From contig JACREQ010000008.1 in the NCBI GenBank assembly GCA_016218155.1, positions 1-64,000 of the forward strand: DNA of 64,000 nucleotides, read 5' to 3'. Below the pieces are notes generated by a model, which saw nothing but the letters and a program-made list of their open reading frames with translations, did not search any database and was not told the origin of the DNA. Origin of the DNA: Bacteroidia bacterium (lineage in GTDB: Bacteria > Bacteroidota > Bacteroidia > Bacteroidales > GWA2-32-17). Position numbers and translations under genes: made by a program. Shown in pieces: positions 27,229-36,036 of this stretch (within the stretch, counting starts at the first letter, position 1; every line of letters starts with the position of its first letter).

Positions 27229-27301
27229 GATTCAGTAGCTCAGTAGGTAGAGCACATCCCTTTTAAGGATGGGGTCCTGGGTCCGAATCCCAGCTGGATC
27301 A
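27229..27301 (+). tRNA. tRNA-Lys (TTT)
   Basis: A complete 73-base cloverleaf is present: acceptor GATTCAG/CTGGATC (one G-T pair), D arm GCTC/GAGC, anticodon stem CATCC/GGATG with loop CTTTTAA (anticodon TTT), T arm CTGGG/CCCAG and discriminator A. The T loop reads TCCGAAT instead of the usual TTCGAAT. CCA is not encoded. Confidence 0.95.
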
Positions 27302-27303
27302 CG

Positions 27304-27333
27304 AAAAGCTGCTTATCAAAGCAGCTTTTTTTA
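27304..27333. terminator. Bidirectional terminator between tRNA-Lys and the RluA-type gene
   Basis: An 11-bp perfect stem, AAAAGCTGCTT/AAGCAGCTTTT, with a four-base loop and a T run on the plus strand starts 3 bases after the tRNA. It also ends transcription from the convergent pseudouridine synthase gene. Confidence 0.88.
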
Positions 27334-28023
27334 TTTCATAGTTAGTTGAAAATGCAACCACAATTTCTCATTCGGAACAGGTGCATTTATTGTAAGTTTT
27401 TGCTGCGAAACAGGATGAACAAATGAAATTTCTCTTGAATGAAGACTTATACTTCCATCTGGATTTGAACGATTAAAACCATATTTCAAATCGCCCTTAA
27501 TTGAACAACCTATTGCCGATAACTGTGCACGAATTTGGTGGTGACGACCGGTAATAAGCTCAATCTCCAATAAAAAATATCTTTCGGATTTTGCAATTAC
27601 TTTATAATTTAATTCAGCCAGCTTACTTCCGGTTACTTCTTTTTTAAATGCTGAGGACATATTTTTTTGTTCATTTCTGCGAATAAAATGAACTAGCTTA
27701 CCTTCATCAGATTCCGGTTTATTTGCTGTTATAGCCCAATAAGTCTTCTTAAATTTATGATCTTGCATCATTTGATTTAATCTGGAAAGTGCCTTAGCAG
27801 ATTTTGCCATTAAAACCAATCCACTAACAGGTCTGTCAATTCTATGAGTAACACCTAAGAAAACATTTCCTTCTTTGTTATATTTTACTTTTAAAAATTG
27901 CTTTACAGATTCTTCCAACGACTCACCACCAGATTTATCGGGTTGTACAAGCTCTCCTGCCTTTTTATTAATTGCTATTAAATGATTGTCTTCATAAAGA
28001 ATATCTGAATTTGAAATTGGCAT
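27331..28023 (-). CDS. RluA-family RNA pseudouridine synthase
   Basis: The 230-residue enzyme has the catalytic motif HRIDRPVSG with Asp63, and later GRHHQIRAQL. It converts uridine to pseudouridine in rRNA or tRNA. No S4 RNA-binding domain precedes the catalytic domain, so it belongs to the short RluA/TruC-like group. The exact target base cannot be told from the sequence. Confidence 0.9.
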   Translation of the reverse strand: MPISNSDILYEDNHLIAINKKAGELVQPDKSGGESLEESVKQFLKVKYNKEGNVFLGVTHRIDRPVSGLVLMAKSAKALSRLNQMMQDHKFKKTYWAITANKPESDEGKLVHFIRRNEQKNMSSAFKKEVTGSKLAELNYKVIAKSERYFLLEIELITGRHHQIRAQLSAIGCSIKGDLKYGFNRSNPDGSISLHSREISFVHPVSQQKLTINAPVPNEKLWLHFQLTMK

Positions 28024-28178
28024 TTTTTTATTTTTTAATTATAAGCAATTAACAAAGATGTAACTAAATACAAAGTTATTGAAATTATAATAATATGCAT
28101 AAATAAAAAAGCTCAACTGTTTTATTTGTTATTAAACATCATGTCAATAATTAAGAAAGAATCCGGAAAAAAAATAAA

Positions 28179-28186
28179 TATCTTTG
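28179..28186 (+). promoter_or_regulatory. -7 box (TATCTTTG) of the lipoprotein gene
   Basis: TATCTTTG matches TAnnTTTG and lies 16 bases before ATG 28202. It overlaps a TTG that would otherwise be the start of a longer frame, so it supports the ATG as true start. No clear -33 element is seen. Confidence 0.45.
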
Positions 28187-28201
28187 AGAAATTTTTCTGA
28201 C

Positions 28202-28684
28202 ATGCTTAAAAAAAGTATATATAGCTTTATCTTAATTATCCTGATTGTTTTTTCAATAAGTTGTAACAAATCAAACGAATCTACATTAAACATTACTTAT
28301 ACTAAGAAAGGATTATCATTCGACAAAGTTTTTGTATTGCAATGGAAAGATACACTAAAAGACAATTTAATTACTTTGGATTCTACAGCTGAAATGCAGT
28401 TTATAGGAACAAGAGGTTTTAACTTAGTTGATGGTAAAGCATATGTTGGTGCATCAATGAGTGTTATTGACTCCACAGGTGCAATACTTTTTAGAAATGA
28501 TGATTTGTTTATGGATTACGATACTATTGGCTTCGACACTATTCTGGTAAGTGATTGCATTGGTATATTAATTGAAACCAGTCATCCGATGATTAAAGGG
28601 GGAACATATAAATGGTGTACTAAAATATGGGACAAAAAAGGTAATGGTGAAATTAATACAGAGCTATTAATAAAAATGAAATAA
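28202..28684 (+). CDS. Lipoprotein of unknown function
   Basis: The 160-residue product begins MLKKSIYSFILI and has a lipobox near residue 21 (FSISCNK). The mature part is strand-rich and has no recognised domain. ATG 28202 is chosen because the frame upstream overlaps a probable promoter. It stands alone between the RluA-type gene and DUF4153. Confidence 0.7.
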   Translation: MLKKSIYSFILIILIVFSISCNKSNESTLNITYTKKGLSFDKVFVLQWKDTLKDNLITLDSTAEMQFIGTRGFNLVDGKAYVGASMSVIDSTGAILFRNDDLFMDYDTIGFDTILVSDCIGILIETSHPMIKGGTYKWCTKIWDKKGNGEINTELLIKMK

Positions 28685-28734
28685 TCCCATTTTTTACCCT
28701 TATTCCTGTTTAACTTTTTTGATTTCAATTTTTA

Positions 28735-28765
28735 TTTGAAAATACTTTATTGTTGAGTAACTTTG
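28735..28765 (+). promoter_or_regulatory. Bacteroidota promoter of the DUF4153 gene
   Basis: TTTG (28735-28738) and TAACTTTG (28758-28765) are separated by 19 bases, a full match to the -33/-7 promoter of this phylum. The ATG lies 19 bases downstream. Confidence 0.75.
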
Positions 28766-28784
28766 CTTAAATAAATAAAGCTTT

Positions 28785-30650
28785 ATGAAACTGCCAAGTA
28801 TAAAATATTTATTCCTGAAAAGTCAGAATACTTTTATTCGTTTTCCATTTACAATAAGCATTGCTATTATTGGAACACTTGCCTCATTGTATGTTGTTGA
28901 CTTTAACTACGACGGATACAGAGATTATACTTCTTGGTACCATTTAATAATGACATGTGCTATTGGTATTCCAATGTTTATCTCTTTAACATTATTTGCA
29001 GAAAGGCTGGAAGTCACAAAAACATTTAAATTGTTAATACGTTGTGCCGGTTTTATTTTTTTATTCCTTTATTATATTACACTTCCCGATTTATTTCTTG
29101 AAAAGCACTACATAAGAATGATAATATGGCTATTAATTTTCCATCTATTAGTTTCATTCTCTCCATACATTGGTTTTAAAAATCAATATTCTTTCTGGCA
29201 ATTTAATAAAATATTATTTCTTCGTTTGTTATTAACAATTTTGTATGCCGGAGTATTGTTTTTAGGTATTTCTCTGGCATTACTTGCAATTGACCAACTA
29301 TTCGACATTAACATAAAAGAAGAATATTATTTAAGATTATGGATAGTACATGTTGGAATTTTTGGTGTTTGGTTTTTTCTTGCCGGTGCACCTAAACATT
29401 TCCGTAAACTCGATCAAACAACAATATATCCTTTAGGCATCAAAATATTTACACAATATATTCTTATTCCTCTTGTGTTGATATATGCTTTAATATTGTA
29501 CACATATTTTATTAAAATTATAATAACACAAGACTGGCCTGTTGGTTGGGTTGTATATCTTGTACTTGGTTATGCGATTTTAGGAGTATTATCTTTCCTT
29601 CTACTATATCCAATAAGAGAAGAAAAACAAAATAAAGGAATTCGTATTTTCTCAAATGTTTTCTTTATTTCATTATTTCCATTGCTTATAATGTTTTTTA
29701 TCGCCATATTTAAAAGAGTATCTGAATATGGAATTACCGAAAATAGATTATTTGTAATATTATTAGGTGTATGGTTGGTATTTAATGCTGGTTTTATAAT
29801 TATAAAAAAATATAAACTAATAAGAATAATTCCTCTTTCATTAACTGTATTGGCATTATTTTCTATAAATGGACCATGGAATGTTTTTAAAATCTCTAAG
29901 TGGAATCAAATGAACAGACTTGAAAGTGTACTTTCAAAAAACAATATGCTAAAAGATGGAAAAATAATAAAAGCCACAAATAAAATTACAATTGATGATG
30001 ATGTTGTAATCTGTTCAACTTTATCTTATATGGTTGATATGCACGGACACAAATCTATTCAGAATTTTTTTACACAAAATCTTGATACAGTTTTTAATCG
30101 TGACACTATCAGATATTACTCCAGCTACGAAGGCATGAATAAGTTAACAACGTACATGGGAATTGAATATAATCTTAGTTTACCATATGTTGAAAATGGT
30201 AAAACACAATTTTCATATACATGTCAGTACAATTCTAACGAATCGCCATTAAAAGTTACAGGATACGATTATTTTATTAATTATAGGTCATATTATTATA
30301 ACTACGAAAACGAAAGTACTGATACATTAATTAAAACAAATTATATACTTTCAGATTCAACAAAACTTGATATTATACTTATTCCTGATAAGGGAAATCT
30401 TCAGTTTATAAATAATGACACTACTATTAATATTGACATTTTTGCATTTGTTAAAAACATAACAGATAAAAAAATATCAGGAACTAATAATTATTTCCAG
30501 TATAATAAGGAAGATATGACTTTAAATATTGAAAACACTAAAAGTTCTTATAAAATTATTTTCACATATTTATCTGGAAATAAAATTGAGGATAAACTAA
30601 ACAGTATTCAGGAAATACAAGCCGATATTCTTGTTTCTACAAAGAAATAA
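28785..30650 (+). CDS. DUF4153 membrane protein
   Basis: The 621-residue protein has about eleven membrane helices in its first 385 residues and a soluble C-terminal domain. The N-terminal FIRFPFTISIAIIGTLASLY is typical of DUF4153. The soluble part (about 390-621) is rich in strands and is probably periplasmic. Function of the family is unknown. It has its own clear promoter. Confidence 0.82.
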   Translation: MKLPSIKYLFLKSQNTFIRFPFTISIAIIGTLASLYVVDFNYDGYRDYTSWYHLIMTCAIGIPMFISLTLFAERLEVTKTFKLLIRCAGFIFLFLYYITLPDLFLEKHYIRMIIWLLIFHLLVSFSPYIGFKNQYSFWQFNKILFLRLLLTILYAGVLFLGISLALLAIDQLFDINIKEEYYLRLWIVHVGIFGVWFFLAGAPKHFRKLDQTTIYPLGIKIFTQYILIPLVLIYALILYTYFIKIIITQDWPVGWVVYLVLGYAILGVLSFLLLYPIREEKQNKGIRIFSNVFFISLFPLLIMFFIAIFKRVSEYGITENRLFVILLGVWLVFNAGFIIIKKYKLIRIIPLSLTVLALFSINGPWNVFKISKWNQMNRLESVLSKNNMLKDGKIIKATNKITIDDDVVICSTLSYMVDMHGHKSIQNFFTQNLDTVFNRDTIRYYSSYEGMNKLTTYMGIEYNLSLPYVENGKTQFSYTCQYNSNESPLKVTGYDYFINYRSYYYNYENESTDTLIKTNYILSDSTKLDIILIPDKGNLQFINNDTTINIDIFAFVKNITDKKISGTNNYFQYNKEDMTLNIENTKSSYKIIFTYLSGNKIEDKLNSIQEIQADILVSTKK

Positions 30651-30703
30651 AACATTTTTTTATATTCTGCTTAAAAATTAAAAATTGGCTACCTTCGCCC
30701 GTT

Positions 30704-31606
30704 ATGAAAAAAAGTTTATTTCTTGTTTATTTTTGCCTTGTATTGTCAATGATCTTTTGGGGATTCTCATTTGTGGGAACAAAAATTTCATTAGAAGCAC
30801 TTACACCGATTACTTTAATTTTAGCCAGGTTAATTGTATCAAGTATTTTCCTAATTCTACTTACTAAAATTTTTAATATTCTTGAACCGATTAAGAAACC
30901 TGACTTTAAATGGTTTATTTTGTTAACTATTTTCGAACCATTGTGTTATTTTTTAGGTGAAACATTTGGTTTGCAATTTGTCTCTTCTACTCTTGGAGCT
31001 GTATTGATAGCAACAATCCCTTTATTTGTTCCATGGGCAGCATGGATACTTTTCAGAGAAAAAGTTTCAATTTTAAATTTAATTGGAATAATGATTTCTA
31101 TTGTAGGAGTTGTTATGATAATTTTTGAACGTGACTTAAGTTTTAATGCGTCACCATTAGGTATTGGGCTTTTAATGATTGCAGTATTTTCTGCTGTTGG
31201 ATACACAATGGTTATCAGACATATTTCTAATTCATATTCGCCAATTACAATTATTACATGGCAAAATTTAATGGGAATAGTTTCATTTCTTCCATTGTTT
31301 TTTATTTTTGATTTTCATACTTTTCATTTATCCGCATTTACTTCAAAGATTATTTACACAATATTATTTTTAGGAGTTTTTCCATCTTCGCTTTCTTATG
31401 CTTTTTTTACATATGCAATAAAAGAATTAGGTGTTAACAGAGCTAGTATTTTCACTAATCTTATACCGGTACTGACTGCAATTTTTGCATATTTTTTAAT
31501 GGACGAAGAATTACCTGGAATTAAGATTGCCGGAATAACTGTTGTTGTTTTTGCACTTACTATTTCTCAAATAAATTATAAAAATCTTTTTTCAGGAAAT
31601 AATTAA
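30704..31606 (+). CDS. DMT superfamily (EamA) transporter
   Basis: The 300-residue protein has ten membrane helices arranged as two EamA repeats. The first contains WGFSFVGTKISLEALTP and the second ends SIFTNLIPVLTAIFAYFLMDEEL. Such proteins export amino acids or other metabolites. Substrate is unknown. It begins a three-gene run with the YkgJ-like and HD genes, whose spacing is 4 and -10 bases. Confidence 0.9.
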   Translation: MKKSLFLVYFCLVLSMIFWGFSFVGTKISLEALTPITLILARLIVSSIFLILLTKIFNILEPIKKPDFKWFILLTIFEPLCYFLGETFGLQFVSSTLGAVLIATIPLFVPWAAWILFREKVSILNLIGIMISIVGVVMIIFERDLSFNASPLGIGLLMIAVFSAVGYTMVIRHISNSYSPITIITWQNLMGIVSFLPLFFIFDFHTFHLSAFTSKIIYTILFLGVFPSSLSYAFFTYAIKELGVNRASIFTNLIPVLTAIFAYFLMDEELPGIKIAGITVVVFALTISQINYKNLFSGNN

Positions 31607-31610
31607 TTCA

Positions 31611-32099
31611 ATGCTTTATCTTGATAAACTGTCAATATTAGCAAAGAAAGCCGAACCCGGAAATAAACTTTTTTTTAAAAGTATTAAACCCGGCAAAGCA
31701 AATGAACTCGATAAAATATTTCACAAATTAAATAATGACATTTTTTCAAAAATTGATTGTCTTGATTGTGCAAATTGTTGCAAATCTCTTGGACCTCGAT
31801 TAACTGAAAGAGATATAAGACAAATATCAAAAGCATTAAATATTAAAGCGGCAGACTTTGAACAAAAATATTTAAGAATTGATGAGGATGGTGATGCAGT
31901 ATTTAAAACCATGCCCTGCCCTTTTCTAGGTTCAGATAATTATTGTTCAATTTATAAATCGCGACCAAAAGCATGTGCAGATTACCCTCACACACACCAA
32001 CCGGAAATACTACGAAAAAGTAAAATCACTATAAAAAATACTTATACGTGTCCGGCAGTTTATGAAATTTTAGAAGAAGTAAAAAAATCATGGAAATAA
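31611..32099 (+). CDS. YkgJ-type cysteine cluster protein
   Basis: The 162-residue protein has the cluster Cys50, 53, 56, 57 (DCLDCANCC) and Cys103, 112, 122 (MPCPFL, YCSIY, KACADYP). This pattern (CxxCxxCC...C...C...C) marks the YkgJ family, which probably binds a metal or Fe-S cluster. It lies 4 bases after the transporter gene and overlaps the HD gene by 10 bases. Confidence 0.85.
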   Translation: MLYLDKLSILAKKAEPGNKLFFKSIKPGKANELDKIFHKLNNDIFSKIDCLDCANCCKSLGPRLTERDIRQISKALNIKAADFEQKYLRIDEDGDAVFKTMPCPFLGSDNYCSIYKSRPKACADYPHTHQPEILRKSKITIKNTYTCPAVYEILEEVKKSWK

Positions 32100-32740
32100 A
32101 TAAACAAGAAATTATTCTAAAAACACAAAAATACGTTTCCGAATTATTTGCGTCAAACACAAACGGACACGACTTTGCACACACGTTACGTGTAAGAAAT
32201 ACTGCTTTAAAAATTGCAAAAACTGAAAACAACTGCAATTTGTTTATTATTGAAATGGCAGCTTTACTACATGATGCCGACGATTGGAAACTTAATAATA
32301 ACACTAAAACAGAAAACACTAAAAACTGGCTTTTTAAAAATAATATAGAAAATAATACAATTACACATATTTGCGAAATAATAGAAAATTTATCTTTTAA
32401 GGGTGCTAATGTAAACGAAAAAAATCTTTCACTTGAAGGCAAGATAGTGCAGGATGCCGACAGATTAGATGCTATCGGAGCAATTGGTATTGCCCGCGCT
32501 TTCGCATATGGAGGAAGCAAAAACAGAGAATTATATAATCCCGAAAATAAACCTATACTTCATAATTCATTTGAAGAATACAAAAAAGGCGATGGTTCTA
32601 CAATTAATCATTTTTACGAAAAACTATTGTTATTAAAAGACAGAATAAATACCACCACGGGTAAACAAATTGCAGAACAAAGACACGAATATATGGTTAA
32701 GTTTTTAGAGCAGTTTTTTGAAGAGTGGAATAGTAATTAA
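32090..32740 (+). CDS. HD-domain phosphohydrolase
   Basis: The 216-residue protein has the HD signature: His31 (HDFAHTLRV), His61-Asp62 (LLHDADDW) and a distal Asp in VQDADRLDA. This is the YedJ-like group of metal-dependent phosphohydrolases. Substrate is unknown. It ends the transporter/YkgJ/HD operon and is convergent with the C10 peptidase gene. Confidence 0.87.
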   Translation: MEINKQEIILKTQKYVSELFASNTNGHDFAHTLRVRNTALKIAKTENNCNLFIIEMAALLHDADDWKLNNNTKTENTKNWLFKNNIENNTITHICEIIENLSFKGANVNEKNLSLEGKIVQDADRLDAIGAIGIARAFAYGGSKNRELYNPENKPILHNSFEEYKKGDGSTINHFYEKLLLLKDRINTTTGKQIAEQRHEYMVKFLEQFFEEWNSN

Positions 32741-32747
32741 GATAATA

Positions 32748-34496
32748 CTACTTAATCAAAAGCTTTGTACTAAACTCGCCTTCATTTCCTTTAGCTTTTA
32801 TAATATAAAAACCTTGTTTTAATTCAGAAACATTAATAGAAGCAGAATTTTCAGATGAAAGCTTTATATTACATTTTTTAACTAATGATCCTGTTATATT
32901 ATAAATTTCGATTTCGCCATCCCAGTTATGAATATCATTTAATTTAACAAATAACACATCAGTCGCAGGATTTGGATAAAAACTTAAAAAACGGCTTAAT
33001 AATGTCTCTTCAACACCTATAATCTTTGTTTCATAATAAGCATCGAAACCTTGTCCCTGAATAGTATCATTTGTTTTTAACACAATATACAATTTACTTC
33101 CACTTGAATTAATTACAGGTGGAATCTGGCTTCCTGAATATTTTCCAATTAATGTAGCAGTTGTATCGGCACCATCGTAAACACTAACAAAATCAGCATT
33201 AGCCTGCGTATCAAATGAAGTAAAAGTTAATCTGATTGTTTCTGCACTATCCGGAGCAATCAACCAGTTACAATCAGTATTATTCCAGTAATAAGAATAG
33301 TCACTACCATCATTAAAAGTACGACTTCTATCTGTTAACACTTTTCCACTATAGCATACTGCAGCATGATAAGGTTTAATATTAATTACAGCACCTTGGT
33401 CATTCGAAAAATTATCACTGTAAGGTGTTAAATCATTATTATAAAAATAACCATTAGCAGCTCCACTCCAACCCCAGTTAAAATGATAGTAACAGGTATC
33501 CTGATAACCATCACAAACAAAAGCATGACCACCTGTACCCTGTCCACTATACAAAACAGGATGCAACATATCTAAATTATCGCGAATAATTATATCCCAA
33601 TCTTTATCTGTAACATTTTTTCTTTGTAGGTATCCTGCTGATGGATGATATCTGAAATTATGAATTAATGCCCAGGGAACATATTCTGTCATGGTACCAG
33701 ATCCATCGGGTCCGTAATTCATATTAACTGTTATACCACAATGAAACATTAATTCAGAAATTGCATCACCACTGGTACTATTTGCATAAGTTGTCATTTC
33801 GTTCCAGCGATAATATGTATTTTCAAAAACTACATTATTATTACCTGTATAAAGAATAGAATCCCTCCCTCTTTCGGGATAATTATAATATTTCATTACC
33901 TGAGCCATTGCTGTAGCAACACATCCCGTAAGACAATGACCACCGGGACCATTAACATTTGCAGGACAATAATTATTGTAATTAACACCCTGATCCCACT
34001 TGGTAGTAACAAAAGGACTTACATTTTGAATTGATTGCTTCTGCATGTTATTAATTTCAGTTTTATTCAAATACTTTTCCCATAAATATTGATATCCAGT
34101 ATTTGCTTTATTTGATTTTGCAAGGTCAATACTTTCTGAAGCAGAAGTTAACCAATCCTGAAGAGCTTCTGGAATATTATTTAAATCAAATTCTGATTCA
34201 AAGGAGTATCCAATAACCGGATAAGCAATATCATCACCTGAAATTATCACATATCCGCCATTAGAAAAATTACAAACCCAATAACCTACACTACTTTTTG
34301 CAGATACCGGATTTATTGTAATTGCCTTATAATAAGGTAACGTTCCATTAACTCTATAATATTGCAAATTATAAAAATTTACAGCAACATCTTTTGCTTT
34401 ATCTAACGAAACCGGAGCTGAAATAGCTATATAATTCGCAAAAACAATATTCAGAATTAATGCGATAAAAAATATTTTGTTTCTCATTTTATTCAT
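32748..34496 (-). CDS. Secreted C10 (streptopain-like) cysteine peptidase with T9SS tail
   Basis: The 582-residue protein has a signal peptide and an inhibitory propeptide (about 30-155, Spi-like). Its catalytic domain carries Cys192 in CLTGCVATAMAQ, His324 in GTGGHAFVCDGY and Trp343 in HFNWGWSG. A CUB-like domain follows (about 395-490). The C-terminal 75 residues begin SFYPNPATDVLFV and end GFYIIKAKGNEGEFSTKLLIK-like, a type A sorting signal for type IX secretion. It should be exported to the surface and act on extracellular protein. ATG 34496 is chosen, because the longer frame begins with TTG. Confidence 0.93.
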   Translation of the reverse strand: MNKMRNKIFFIALILNIVFANYIAISAPVSLDKAKDVAVNFYNLQYYRVNGTLPYYKAITINPVSAKSSVGYWVCNFSNGGYVIISGDDIAYPVIGYSFESEFDLNNIPEALQDWLTSASESIDLAKSNKANTGYQYLWEKYLNKTEINNMQKQSIQNVSPFVTTKWDQGVNYNNYCPANVNGPGGHCLTGCVATAMAQVMKYYNYPERGRDSILYTGNNNVVFENTYYRWNEMTTYANSTSGDAISELMFHCGITVNMNYGPDGSGTMTEYVPWALIHNFRYHPSAGYLQRKNVTDKDWDIIIRDNLDMLHPVLYSGQGTGGHAFVCDGYQDTCYYHFNWGWSGAANGYFYNNDLTPYSDNFSNDQGAVINIKPYHAAVCYSGKVLTDRSRTFNDGSDYSYYWNNTDCNWLIAPDSAETIRLTFTSFDTQANADFVSVYDGADTTATLIGKYSGSQIPPVINSSGSKLYIVLKTNDTIQGQGFDAYYETKIIGVEETLLSRFLSFYPNPATDVLFVKLNDIHNWDGEIEIYNITGSLVKKCNIKLSSENSASINVSELKQGFYIIKAKGNEGEFSTKLLIK

Positions 34497-34629
34497 TTTA
34501 TATTTCAAATTTAAATAATCAAATTTTTGTAAATGTATTAATATTTCCAGATTTTTAAAACAAAAAGTTCATATCTAAATCGATTTTGGTAATTTTTAGT
34601 AACCAGTTAATAATTTAAAATCATATTTG

Positions 34630-34637
34630 TATTTTTG
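34630..34637 (+). promoter_or_regulatory. -7 box (TATTTTTG) of the lipoprotein gene at 34658
   Basis: TATTTTTG matches TAnnTTTG and lies 20 bases before the ATG, in the divergent gap shared with the peptidase gene. No convincing TTTG is present at -33. Confidence 0.45.
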
Positions 34638-34657
34638 TAAGTATAAAAACAAAATAG

Positions 34658-35053
34658 ATGCAAAGAACTCTCATTCTAATAATTATAATTATTTCTTTTT
34701 CAAGCTGTAAAAAAGAAAAAGTAACAGAAGATGAATTTACAAATAATATTAGTCTCGGAACCAGTATGTCAACATCATCAATGGAATTAACCGGGGTATC
34801 TACAAATTTTTATCATTCATCAGCAATATGGTTCAGAATTGAGAGTGTTGACGACATGGCAGGTTCAAATGTAAAATTGCTTGTTGAAAAAGCTGATACT
34901 ACATATTATTCGGCTGAATTTACTAATCCTCAATCCTACGGTCATATTTTTATTTCAAGTTTTAACATTAATGAAACTGGTAATTATAAAGCAACCGGAA
35001 TATTAGTCAACGGAAATAAAACAATTTCATCAATAAATTTTACTGTGTATTAA
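34658..35053 (+). CDS. Small lipoprotein of unknown function
   Basis: The 131-residue product has a lipobox at about residue 17 (SFSSCKKEK) and a strand-rich mature part that resembles a single Ig-like beta sandwich. It is divergent from the secreted peptidase gene. No family was recognised. Confidence 0.65.
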   Translation: MQRTLILIIIIISFSSCKKEKVTEDEFTNNISLGTSMSTSSMELTGVSTNFYHSSAIWFRIESVDDMAGSNVKLLVEKADTTYYSAEFTNPQSYGHIFISSFNINETGNYKATGILVNGNKTISSINFTVY

Positions 35054-35128
35054 AAAACAGGAATTAATTTTTAGAATCAAAAAAAAATAATGCAAATTTG
35101 TATTTGAATTTCAACTAAAAAAAATCCT

Positions 35129-35872
35129 ATGTCAGGACATAATAAATGGTCAACAATTAAAAGAAAAAAAGGAGCAATTGATGCAAAACGCTCAAAAATT
35201 TTCTCAAAAATCATTAAAGAAATAAGCATTGCAGTAAAAGAAAGTGGTACTGCACCGGATAGCAACCCAAGATTAAGAATGGCTATTCAGAATGCCAAAG
35301 GTGTTAATATGCCTAAGGATAACATTCAGAGAGCTATCAGCAAGGCTAGCTCAGATGGAAGCAATTATGCTGAATCAACATTTGAAGGTTATGCACAAGG
35401 TGGTGTTGCTGTATTTGTAGAATGCTTATCAGACAACAATAACCGCACAGTAAGCAATGTTCGTGCAGTTTTCAACAAACGCGGCGGTAGTCTTGGCACA
35501 AATGGCTCTTTAAGTTTTATTTTCGACAGAAAAGGTGTTTTTACTATTACTAAGGAAAATATTAAAAGCATGGAAGACATCGAATTAGACATAATTGACG
35601 CTGGAGTTGAAGATATTGAAGATGATGGAGATGTTTATACTTTATATTGTCCGCTTGAGTTTTTTGGAAAAGTTCAGAAAAAATTAGACGAATTAAAAAT
35701 TGAAGCTGAAAATGCCGAATTAAGAAGAATACCTAATGATACAAAAACATTAGATGTTGATACTGCTCAAAAAGTAATGCGACTCATAGATGAATTAGAA
35801 GACGATGATGATGTTCAGAATGTATTTCACAATTTAGAAATGACAGATGAGCTAATGAATGCAATGGAATAA
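35129..35872 (+). CDS. yebC: YebC/PmpR family regulator
   Basis: The 247-residue protein begins MSGHNKWSTIKRKKGAIDAKR, the standard N-terminus of the family. It contains AIQNAKGVNMPKDNI and EGYAQGGVAVFVEC, with the usual three-domain length. YebC proteins bind DNA and, as shown for some members, help translation of proline-rich stretches. The gene stands alone and ends before a strong terminator region. Confidence 0.95.
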   Translation: MSGHNKWSTIKRKKGAIDAKRSKIFSKIIKEISIAVKESGTAPDSNPRLRMAIQNAKGVNMPKDNIQRAISKASSDGSNYAESTFEGYAQGGVAVFVECLSDNNNRTVSNVRAVFNKRGGSLGTNGSLSFIFDRKGVFTITKENIKSMEDIELDIIDAGVEDIEDDGDVYTLYCPLEFFGKVQKKLDELKIEAENAELRRIPNDTKTLDVDTAQKVMRLIDELEDDDDVQNVFHNLEMTDELMNAME

Positions 35873-35879
35873 AAAAAGT

Positions 35880-35907
35880 GCCTTAAGTGCTTAAAATGCC
35901 TTAAGTG
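35880..35907 (+). repeat. Short direct repeats GCCTTAAGTG
   Basis: GCCTTAAGTG occurs at 35880-35889 and again at 35898-35907, 18 bases apart. Variants (GTGCTTAAAAT, AGTGCCTAAGT) follow up to the hairpin at 35965. The region has no gene and looks like a decayed intergenic repeat element. Confidence 0.5.
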
Positions 35908-35957
35908 TACTAAAGTTTAAAATAAAACTTTCGCTTTTTAACTACTTCCAATAATAT

Positions 35958-36006
35958 TAAAAATAGTGCCTAAGTACTTTAAGTATTTTAGGCACTTTTA
36001 ATTTTT
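35958..36006. terminator. Bidirectional terminator between yebC and the channel gene
   Basis: A perfect outer stem, AGTGCCTAA/TTAGGCACT (35965-35973 and 35988-35996), with an inner self-complementary TACTTTAAGTA is flanked by A and T runs. It lies between convergent genes. Confidence 0.75.
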
Positions 36007-36036
36007 CCCGCAGGGATTCCAATGGAAAAGTACTTC

